Source: Lachnospiraceae bacterium MD308 (GTDB taxonomy: Bacteria > Bacillota > Clostridia > Lachnospirales > Lachnospiraceae). Taken from it: a DNA stretch of 64,000 bases. The position numbers were made by a program, and so were the translations under genes. How positions within the stretch are numbered: position 1 is the first letter of the stretch; each line of letters begins with the position of its first letter. The stretch covers positions 2,237 to 66,236 of the forward strand of contig VIQU02000005.1 of NCBI GenBank assembly GCA_010206225.2, written 5' to 3'. Positions 39,294-47,692 of the stretch are shown here, one piece after another. A model generated the notes under the pieces. It did not search any database and had not been told where the DNA came from. It saw only the letters and a list, made by a program, of their open reading frames with translations.

Positions 39294-40781
39294 CTATAAT
39301 CTATTAATGTATTTTATCTGTTCCGCAATATCCCCATCGCCAATAATATCCCAAACAGGTATTCTTTTTCCATATATACCATATTCAGTTAATGTCTCAT
39401 ACACTCTTTTTATGCCTGTGACAGGCGTCACTATAACAGAAACTTCCTTACCTTCCAGCCCCTTTACTTCCTTTATGTTATACACTGGAATTCCTTCAAA
39501 TTTTCCGCTTTCTTTATATGCATCTACAATACATAAGGGCGAAACATTCCGTAAATTCATTTCTCTCACAAGCGCGACAGTTAAATTCCCCATTCCATAA
39601 ATTATCAGATTGTTTAACTTAGAAACTTCTTCTATAATTTTATCCGGATTATCTAATATCCGGGTCAGAATCTTCCATTTTATATCTGACAATTCAAAGG
39701 GAACCGTTCTTGACCCGACAGCATATAGCACTGTTTCAGGCGATAGGACACTGTAATGTCTTATAAATAACTCATATTGCGGATTTAATTCTAAAATATA
39801 TTTGGGGATTTCTATAATATCTTCTTTCTTGTGATAAATACAAATTGCCAGATCCGGCTTGTCCCTCATAATAATTTCTTTTGCGCCCCTTAATGCCTTT
39901 AATTCCGCCCCCTCGATATCCATCTTAATAAAAGTAACTCGTTCTTCCTTATGCCTGAAAAATTCATCAATAGAAGTAAGGTTAACAGTTATGTCCCCGT
40001 CCTCAGCCAAATGCGATGCTGTGGTTTTTCCTCCGGCAAAATTTAGTCTTTCATCCTTTTCCCATAAACCTTTATTGATTAATTCTATCCTTTTATCATC
40101 ATTGAAAAGATTTTTCTTGTTCTCTAACATCATGTTGTAATTTGAACAATCCGGTTCAAACGCATAAACTTTTTCAAAATTCGGGTACATATTAATAAAA
40201 TGACCTGTGTCACGCAAATCAAAGCTTCCGCCGTCAATAAATACTTCTCTTCCAGAATGCTTCCTAATGATTCTTGGCTCAAAATATTGCGTTCTATAAA
40301 TTTCTTTTTCATGTGAAAAATCAAAGATACGCTCTTTCTCCACTCCAAGTCTCTCTAATTGTTCTTTCATTTCTTTTCCAGATTTTCTACTGGCTAATAC
40401 AAATAACGCAGTCGTATTCTGACAGCAGGCCTCTTCTACCGACAATACCGGGAGTCCTTCGCAAAGCGTACCTTGCAGCTCTTTTTTATTATCACAATAA
40501 GCAATCAAGTCCCCCACTTTATATCTTTCACTGAAATTTTTATATATTTTTCCCAGATGTCCGGCGCCAAACATAATAATTGGCTGGTCTTCAGAATAAT
40601 GGTCTCTGTTTTTTATAAGCGAATAAAGGCTATGTCCTCCATTATCATTCCTATGAATCGCCAATGAATATAAACTTTCCAAATTCCTATGGCCTAAATT
40701 TAATTCCAGCCGCTTCATAAATATAAATCTGGATTCTTCATCCTGTAACCTGTCATAAACTTTCTGTAAATCTGACCACAT
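39294..40781 (-). CDS. FkbM-family methyltransferase flanked by YGAG modules at both ends
   Basis: PIIMFGAGHLGKIYKNF; EVFIDGGSFDLRDTGHFINMYPNFEKVYAFEPD; FIKMDIEGAELKALRGA; LIIYGMGNLTVALVREMN. Start placed at internal Met with RBS. Confidence 0.85.
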   Translation of the reverse strand: MWSDLQKVYDRLQDEESRFIFMKRLELNLGHRNLESLYSLAIHRNDNGGHSLYSLIKNRDHYSEDQPIIMFGAGHLGKIYKNFSERYKVGDLIAYCDNKKELQGTLCEGLPVLSVEEACCQNTTALFVLASRKSGKEMKEQLERLGVEKERIFDFSHEKEIYRTQYFEPRIIRKHSGREVFIDGGSFDLRDTGHFINMYPNFEKVYAFEPDCSNYNMMLENKKNLFNDDKRIELINKGLWEKDERLNFAGGKTTASHLAEDGDITVNLTSIDEFFRHKEERVTFIKMDIEGAELKALRGAKEIIMRDKPDLAICIYHKKEDIIEIPKYILELNPQYELFIRHYSVLSPETVLYAVGSRTVPFELSDIKWKILTRILDNPDKIIEEVSKLNNLIIYGMGNLTVALVREMNLRNVSPLCIVDAYKESGKFEGIPVYNIKEVKGLEGKEVSVIVTPVTGIKRVYETLTEYGIYGKRIPVWDIIGDGDIAEQIKYINRL

Positions 40782-40828
40782 AATAATTCTTCTCCCTTGA
40801 TACATTTTATTTGCTTTTTATTCATTTA

Positions 40829-42067
40829 TCAGCATATCCGGCATAATGGCATTTCCCCCAAAATATTTAATACCTCTTCTCTTCCGTCAATTAAACATGG
40901 CCACACAAACATATGGCTATCCGGCTCGATTTCGTTTATTGAATAAATCGTATATCCTAATAATGTATTAACTCCTGCTTTTTTCTTTGAAACAAGAAGA
41001 CCTGTTATACGGACATTATGGCTGCACAACGCAACGATCGCTTTTATTGCTTCCGCTCCGGCTCCGTAAATATATATTCTTTCCCCGTGAAGAACTAAAT
41101 CTTTTATCTTATTAATTACCGTAAAAGTATAATAATCAACACTGCGGACAATGTATTCATCGTGAAATGCATCGATGATACGATCGGCTTTATGATCTGA
41201 TAACCGCTTTAATGCGCTCAATTCATCTTCAAATTGTTCCACCGTATACCCGTCCGGGTAGTTAACCCTGAATAACCTTCTCACAGAAGCTATATAAACT
41301 GTATGCAGATATTCGGAAAACCTTCTTTTTGAATAAACGTCAAACTTCGTAAAATAATTGACTGTATCGATAATATATCGGGCAGCTATCTTTTTGTCCT
41401 GCCGATATTTTTCATTCCAGGATCCCTGGGAAAAATCCCTGTATACACTCCATGCTCTGTTGATAAAATACAGTTTCCCCCGGCAAGCCATACATGTCCG
41501 CCAAACCACATCGCCTGTGGCTCCTTTAAAGTCCGGCAATTCTTTAAATAAATCCGTACGGCAAAACAGAGAAGCCGTCGGATACCATCCCTTTGACGCA
41601 CATATAATATCTTTGTCTTCTATATATCCCGACGGATGGTTCTGCACATTTAATCTCAACGTATCCTTTTCTTCGCCATATACTAACGCATTATGATAAC
41701 ATAAAGAAATTTCCTGATCTGATTCCATTAATTCATACTGCTTCTGCAGCTTACCGCTGTAAATCCAGAAATCATCACCTTCACAGTAAGCCATATACTT
41801 TCCCTTTGCGTGAAGAACCATCTTCCGGGCGATACTTACTCCTTTTGAATACTGATTTTCCTTTTCCAGAAACAAACGGATTTTGTCCGAATATTGTTTT
41901 TCGTATTTTTTGAGGATTTCTGTTGTACCGTCTGTCGAAGCGTCGTCATGAACCAGAATTTCATATGTAAAATTTGTTTCCTGCGTTACAAATCCTTCAA
42001 GAGCATCTTTTATATAATCCCTCTGATTATATGTAAGACATATAATTGATACGGCTATTTCATTCAT
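40829..42067 (-). CDS. Family 2 glycosyltransferase with C-terminal YGAG module
   Basis: VSIICLTYNQRDYIKDALEGFV...HDDASTDGTTEIL; IYIYGAGAEAIKAIVALC. Confidence 0.87.
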   Translation of the reverse strand: MNEIAVSIICLTYNQRDYIKDALEGFVTQETNFTYEILVHDDASTDGTTEILKKYEKQYSDKIRLFLEKENQYSKGVSIARKMVLHAKGKYMAYCEGDDFWIYSGKLQKQYELMESDQEISLCYHNALVYGEEKDTLRLNVQNHPSGYIEDKDIICASKGWYPTASLFCRTDLFKELPDFKGATGDVVWRTCMACRGKLYFINRAWSVYRDFSQGSWNEKYRQDKKIAARYIIDTVNYFTKFDVYSKRRFSEYLHTVYIASVRRLFRVNYPDGYTVEQFEDELSALKRLSDHKADRIIDAFHDEYIVRSVDYYTFTVINKIKDLVLHGERIYIYGAGAEAIKAIVALCSHNVRITGLLVSKKKAGVNTLLGYTIYSINEIEPDSHMFVWPCLIDGREEVLNILGEMPLCRIC

Positions 42068-42107
42068 TCCATTGATTCCCTTCTGAAATAAAATATCACA
42101 AATTGAA

Positions 42108-43529
42108 TCACAATCTATTAATGTATTTTAATCGTTCCGCGGTTTCTCTATCGCCAATGATATCCCAGATAGGTATCCTCTTCCCATGTATGCCATATTT
42201 GTTTAACGTTTCATATAATTCCTGCACATCTGCGACAGGCGTTACTATGACGGAAACTTCTTTTTCTTCCAACCCCTTAACTTCCTTTATATTGTACACT
42301 GGAATTCCTTCAAAATTACCGCTTTTCTTATACGCATCTATGATACATAAAGGCGGCATATTCCGTAAATTCATCTCTCTGACAAGCGCAGCGGTTAAAT
42401 TGCCCATTCCATAAATTACCGGGTTATTCATTTCAGATAGCTTTTGGATTATCTGATTCGGATTGTTTATTATTTCCGTTAATATCCTCCATTTTAAATC
42501 CGACAATTCATAAGGGACAGTCCGCATTCCATACGAATTTTCCCCGCCGCTTTGATCATGTACTTTCGGATGGGAAAGATATGGATGCTTCATGGTCTCT
42601 TTATATTCCTGATGCCAGGGATGCTTCGGATTCCTTATATTCATAAAGAACTCCTCCATTTCATTCTGGCCGCCCCAGTTATCATATGGCCGAAGCCGAA
42701 CAAAATCCGCGCCGAATTCCTCGATACACCTATACGCAAACTGAGGGAGAGTCCTGAAGTTTTCTGCCTGTACGACCGTCGCTATTGTAAGGAAATCTAT
42801 AATCCCTTTCTCGCGAAGTTTTTTTACATACCTGAGGTTATTTTCTATCTTCTCAATCGGATAATTCACTCCCGAAAGATGTTGATACACAGATTCTTCA
42901 AAACTCATGATTGTAATAGCCACATTTAATTTATATTTCCCAAGATTTTCAATTTGCTTCCAATGTTCTTCATCAAATAAAGAGCCGTTTGTTTCCAACA
43001 TAACTGAACATTCCGCTGCCGGCGCTTTTGGTCTCCATTCAGATAACAATTTTAAGATTCTTTTACTTACAAATAATTCTCCCAATCCATTTGCAGAAAT
43101 CCTTTTTACATATGGCATTGCCTGACGTACCCGATCTTCTATGATGTCATAATTTTGTTCCAATTCCTCTTTTGTTTTTTCTGCGTTCATGCGGCATATC
43201 GTACAGCTCTTACATCTATAATTACAAATATTTTCAAATGCCAAATATAATTCTTCCGGATACTGCGGAAGATTTCCCAACTCTGTTTGAAGATCATTAA
43301 TTTCACCTGTCATTAAATATGGACATTCGTCAACACGGCATTGTGAATAGTCCTGCCTTAATAAACATTGTCTTAATCTTTTTGCTTTTTCTCCATGGAA
43401 AACCTCAGGCAAAGAATTGTCAATCAAATTTCCAACGCAGCCATCTTTTATCCAACTACATAATCTGACCGCTCCTTCAGCATTATACACTTGCACAAAG
43501 TCTCTGCCTCTTTTACACATCCGTTCCAT
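42108..43529 (-). CDS. Radical SAM protein (N-terminal SPASM-like Cys region) with C-terminal YGAG-type module
   Basis: LAFENICNYRCKSCTICRM (CxxxCxxC); C-terminal PVIYGMGNLTAALVREMNLRN nearly identical to that of 39294-40781. RBS ggaggtaag before 43529. Confidence 0.82.
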   Translation of the reverse strand: MERMCKRGRDFVQVYNAEGAVRLCSWIKDGCVGNLIDNSLPEVFHGEKAKRLRQCLLRQDYSQCRVDECPYLMTGEINDLQTELGNLPQYPEELYLAFENICNYRCKSCTICRMNAEKTKEELEQNYDIIEDRVRQAMPYVKRISANGLGELFVSKRILKLLSEWRPKAPAAECSVMLETNGSLFDEEHWKQIENLGKYKLNVAITIMSFEESVYQHLSGVNYPIEKIENNLRYVKKLREKGIIDFLTIATVVQAENFRTLPQFAYRCIEEFGADFVRLRPYDNWGGQNEMEEFFMNIRNPKHPWHQEYKETMKHPYLSHPKVHDQSGGENSYGMRTVPYELSDLKWRILTEIINNPNQIIQKLSEMNNPVIYGMGNLTAALVREMNLRNMPPLCIIDAYKKSGNFEGIPVYNIKEVKGLEEKEVSVIVTPVADVQELYETLNKYGIHGKRIPIWDIIGDRETAERLKYINRL

Positions 43530-43574
43530 CTTTCTTACCTCCATACACATTTATTACCAGAACTGCTGATTATC

Positions 43575-44393
43575 CTATCTGTACTCCAATAATCTAATAT
43601 CACTCACAGGATGTGTTTTTCGCTCTTCTGCCGGAGGAAGTTTTTCATACTCTCCAAATTTAAAATGTAAATAACCATCATAGTCTCTTATCCCCTGTAG
43701 TATCTTTCCTTCAAATATAATGTCCGACGTATCTTCATACCAATACCGATAATATCCATACTCCCGGTTCGGCGTCGGAAACATCAGGATTCTTACCATC
43801 TTTGTCTTCTTTCTGTTTGCGCCGGCGACCATTCTCTTATAATATCTCCGGATTTTGTCTTCCGGTATCTTCGCCAACAGACTATATACCTGCCGTTTTA
43901 TATGGCTTTGATCCGCAATCTGCCCAACCTTAGACCATAAAACCTTTCTGACGCAAAAACACTCAAAATTTTTCATACACCGCAGAAAATAATTGTCAGG
44001 TACTCCGTCAAGAGGGAAGATGTCGATAAAAACACCTTGCGCATACGGCATATGCTCTTGATACTCCCTGAGAAACAGCGTCTGTTTTCTCCTGAGTTTG
44101 CCATATCCCCAACGGTATCCTCTCGTTCTCCGATGATCCTGAAAGTAAAACCGTGACGCATCCAGTTCTGTCTTTACCACATGCCGGAATCTTTCATATT
44201 CTTCTCTTAACAATGCCACATCCGCGTCATCATCCCATGGGATATATCCCCCATGCCTTACAGCGCCAAGCATAGTTCCTGCAATAATACTATATTGAAT
44301 TTTACATTTTTTACATATTCGATCTACTTCTTCCAAAAGTTCCAGTTGGATCATCTGTATCTGCCGAAGCATATGATCATCTATCTGTACCAT
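43575..44393 (-). CDS. LicD-family phosphotransferase
   Basis: CKKCKIQYSIIAGTMLGAVRHGGYIPWDDDADVALLREEYERF. Confidence 0.88.
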   Translation of the reverse strand: MVQIDDHMLRQIQMIQLELLEEVDRICKKCKIQYSIIAGTMLGAVRHGGYIPWDDDADVALLREEYERFRHVVKTELDASRFYFQDHRRTRGYRWGYGKLRRKQTLFLREYQEHMPYAQGVFIDIFPLDGVPDNYFLRCMKNFECFCVRKVLWSKVGQIADQSHIKRQVYSLLAKIPEDKIRRYYKRMVAGANRKKTKMVRILMFPTPNREYGYYRYWYEDTSDIIFEGKILQGIRDYDGYLHFKFGEYEKLPPAEERKTHPVSDIRLLEYR

Positions 44394-44404
44394 AGTTCTT
44401 CCTC

Positions 44405-46930
44405 TCACAGCTTACTTACAAATTCGTGTACCTTTGCGCCGCATGTCCCATCGGCGTTTGAAATGATTTCCCGATATACTTCCATCTGCTTTTCTTTATC
44501 AAAAGGCGTTCCAGCCATATCTCCATCCAATAGGTTGTCAACAGAATTGAAAGAATTTTCACGACAGCAATATCTCAGATTCTCCGAATAATAACAAAAA
44601 CCTTTTTCATGCTCTTTTAACTCATCTATATCAAACCGAATTATTATTTCCCTGTATTCATCTGTTTCCGGATTTATTTCATATAATTTTCTATCAGGAT
44701 ACGAAAAAATCTTTACTTTCCCCATTGCATCAGACGTTTTCCACAAAAAAAGACTTTTCGAAGATGAATAAGGATATTTTTCTTTCACATTTTTCACAAA
44801 GCCTGGCAGCCATTCCGTCATTTCTCCAGTAATCATATCCAGCTTAATATACATATTGGCATGAAAAGGCGCTAGATACAGATAGTTTCCATAAAATGTT
44901 CCGTTAGAAAAGGGATGGCTAAACTGTTCTGTCGGGGAGGCCGAATTTATGCATTTAAATTTTTCGGGAAACTGATCATACACCCGGACTTCATCGGTAT
45001 CGGGATTCCAGCGCACAATCTCCATGCGTTCGCCGCCGCATGATAACATCCAAATCCAGCCCTGAAACGACCACATTACCTTATACCCGCATCCTGACCG
45101 CACCGGCAGCATAGTAATAGTATGCTCCATTGTTTCTATATCAAATGAAAATATCTTGCCATCTGTCGGCGAAGACATATAAATCTTCCCGTTCCTAATA
45201 ACGTTTCCTCCTATTTTTGCTATACCGCTGTTCATCTCAATTATGACATCAACATCATCTGATATATATTTTATTTCTCCAATAGCCGTATCATATCTTA
45301 CAATAGCCGGATACTTATCCGGCATCAATATAATATATTTTCCATACCTGACCGCCCAGTTAAAAGCCTCCGTTATTCCCTCTACCTGTTCTAATTCTAT
45401 TTTCTTCTGATCGCCGTTTTCATCAATAATCAAAATATCCTGTTTTGCCCGAGGACAGACATAGAACTTTTTATCTATCTCGTAAACCGTACCATAATTT
45501 CCATCATACATATCTTCCGGCAGATCGCACAAATATCTATAATCATACGCAAATGGCTCAGATACATATAACTTATTTCCCTGTGCGATAACAAATCTGT
45601 CTTCTGCCCTATAATTAAATCCTACTTTAATCTCTCCCCGCCAGCTTTCTTCATCCGGAGCGCTATGCAGACGGTTATCCAGGATAAAGATCGGTTTGCC
45701 CGCAATCCCAAACAGAGAGGTCAGCGAGGAACCTGCATCTCCTATATAAACATCACTCATCGCAACCGCATCCGTCGCGTCCGGCGACGTATCATATATT
45801 CCCAGCCCTTTTGCGATAAACTCTCTTTTCAGCGACAGATATTCCTCCTTATACTGTATTCTCATAGAGCTAAATGTCGCCTCCATCAGCGGATGCGGGC
45901 GCCATAGAAGACATACGTCCTCTCTTCCTTCAAAGCATGAAAATACATACCTTATCTTTTTCAGAAAGCTTTCCGTATCCGCAAGCATCCCGTTAAGGCT
46001 TGTATTATAAAAATATATTTTTTTCCCAGCTATTTTCTCTCTCCATTCTGTATATGGAATCTCCGGATTCTTACATTTTTTTATAATCTTATCAAATTTA
46101 GGGCTTCCTAACTGCAAAAATTTGTTCTCCGGAATCCTCTCATCAAAATATTTCCTAAGCTTCGGGGACTGGATTACGATATAATCTGCATGAAAATACA
46201 CCGGGCATAATCTCTGTCCCTCGCTCATACCTCCTGATGTACTGTAATATGGGATATACACTAAAGTTTTGGTATATTTTTTCAGATTTTCTGAATAGTA
46301 TCTAGGATGCACGCTTGTAACATAGTTCCAGTCGTCGTAAGGATTATGAATATAGATTACATCTGGCTCTCTCTCCTCAAAATGATAGCTTTGCCAGTCG
46401 ATCACCTCTATATCCGGCGGGTATTGGTCTCCCTCGTAATGGAACTTTCCCAAGCTTCGATCCGGATTAATATCATAATAAGGGATGGGAACACAGTAAA
46501 CATCGCAGTTCAGATCTTCTTTTGCCGCAAAATATACACTCTCAAGACTGTCCCACATAGAAGCCTTGTAGGGAAAAAACGCAATCTCTTTTCTGGCCGT
46601 AATATCATTTTTCGCGCTGCTCTCAACCTTCAACATCTGTTTTTTCAGCCGCTTATATACTTTAGCCGCATTAGGCCAGACATTCGCCGTCTCCCTATAA
46701 ATTTGGAAAAGCACCTCACAATATTCTTCCAGCAAGGATATTGTAATGTGCCCTTCCCCCTCCTGCTTCTCAATAAAGTCCCCAAGTTCATAAGCAAACT
46801 GCTGACATTCATCAAGCATCTTAGGAACTGATTCAGCGTTTTTTTCTTCCAATGCCTTTTTTATCTCCTCATGAGCCTGATGCAGGCTGCCTATAAAATC
46901 TAAAACTTTCTGTTTTTGAACATATCTCAT
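44405..46930 (-). CDS. CDP-glycerol glycerophosphotransferase-like protein with C-terminal beta-propeller-like region
   Basis: IAFFPYKASMWDSLESVYFAAKED...LLWRPHPLMEAT...DVYIGDAGSSLTSLFGIAGKPIFILDN; then repeated IIDENG/ARYD/FSFDIETME/RWNPDTDEV strand-turn blocks. Confidence 0.75.
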   Translation of the reverse strand: MRYVQKQKVLDFIGSLHQAHEEIKKALEEKNAESVPKMLDECQQFAYELGDFIEKQEGEGHITISLLEEYCEVLFQIYRETANVWPNAAKVYKRLKKQMLKVESSAKNDITARKEIAFFPYKASMWDSLESVYFAAKEDLNCDVYCVPIPYYDINPDRSLGKFHYEGDQYPPDIEVIDWQSYHFEEREPDVIYIHNPYDDWNYVTSVHPRYYSENLKKYTKTLVYIPYYSTSGGMSEGQRLCPVYFHADYIVIQSPKLRKYFDERIPENKFLQLGSPKFDKIIKKCKNPEIPYTEWREKIAGKKIYFYNTSLNGMLADTESFLKKIRYVFSCFEGREDVCLLWRPHPLMEATFSSMRIQYKEEYLSLKREFIAKGLGIYDTSPDATDAVAMSDVYIGDAGSSLTSLFGIAGKPIFILDNRLHSAPDEESWRGEIKVGFNYRAEDRFVIAQGNKLYVSEPFAYDYRYLCDLPEDMYDGNYGTVYEIDKKFYVCPRAKQDILIIDENGDQKKIELEQVEGITEAFNWAVRYGKYIILMPDKYPAIVRYDTAIGEIKYISDDVDVIIEMNSGIAKIGGNVIRNGKIYMSSPTDGKIFSFDIETMEHTITMLPVRSGCGYKVMWSFQGWIWMLSCGGERMEIVRWNPDTDEVRVYDQFPEKFKCINSASPTEQFSHPFSNGTFYGNYLYLAPFHANMYIKLDMITGEMTEWLPGFVKNVKEKYPYSSSKSLFLWKTSDAMGKVKIFSYPDRKLYEINPETDEYREIIIRFDIDELKEHEKGFCYYSENLRYCCRENSFNSVDNLLDGDMAGTPFDKEKQMEVYREIISNADGTCGAKVHEFVSKL

Positions 46931-46953
46931 ACTATTTCTCCGCTTATTCTGTT

Positions 46954-47682
46954 CTACAAGTATACTTCCGGCTCATTCAAAAAGATATCTGTAATCCCCT
47001 GATGTTCTAACAGCTCCATATCCAATCTTGTTCCTGTAGGCTTCTCCGGATAAAGATGCCCTGTCATCCATGCGCGCACTGTATATCCATTCAAAACCTC
47101 CGACGGCAAATCCATCGCACGCCAGTATGGATGGATGGCAGCCGCTCCGCACCCGCCCTTTAATTTGTACAGGCAATCCGAACATTTCGTGTCTAAAATC
47201 CCCAGTTCTACTTCTGGGTCAAGCAGTCTTATCTTTTCTAAAGACCGCGCGTAAAAACTGGAATATATAACACTTTTTTCCAAATTCCGCCCGTGTATCA
47301 GACTGACAATCCTGCTCTCCATCCCTTCGTACGGATAGATACTGTTTTTTAATTCTATATTTAACTTTAATTTCTTATCCCGCAGCTTACCCTGCAATAT
47401 ATCTAAAACTTCTTCTATTGTAGGAATACGCTCTGTCTTTCCGTGACCGGCGGCAATTTTAAACCTTTTCAACTCCGCCAGTGTATAATCCTTTACATAC
47501 CCTGTCCCGTCTGTCGTCCGGTCAATTCTTTCATCGTGAATAACTACCATATGCCCGTCTTTAGAAAGCTGGATATCCAGTTCTATACCTGTAAGGCCTT
47601 TTATTTCTGATGCTTTTGTAAATGCAGATACGGTATTCTCTGGATACCTCTGGCTGCATCCTCTGTGTGCCCATATCCTCAT
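46954..47682 (-). CDS. Glycerophosphodiester phosphodiesterase family protein
   Basis: IWAHRGCSQRYPENTVSAFTKA...IELDIQLSKDGHMVVIHDERIDRTTDGTG. Confidence 0.92.
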   Translation of the reverse strand: MRIWAHRGCSQRYPENTVSAFTKASEIKGLTGIELDIQLSKDGHMVVIHDERIDRTTDGTGYVKDYTLAELKRFKIAAGHGKTERIPTIEEVLDILQGKLRDKKLKLNIELKNSIYPYEGMESRIVSLIHGRNLEKSVIYSSFYARSLEKIRLLDPEVELGILDTKCSDCLYKLKGGCGAAAIHPYWRAMDLPSEVLNGYTVRAWMTGHLYPEKPTGTRLDMELLEHQGITDIFLNEPEVYL

Positions 47683-47692
47683 ATAACTTCCC

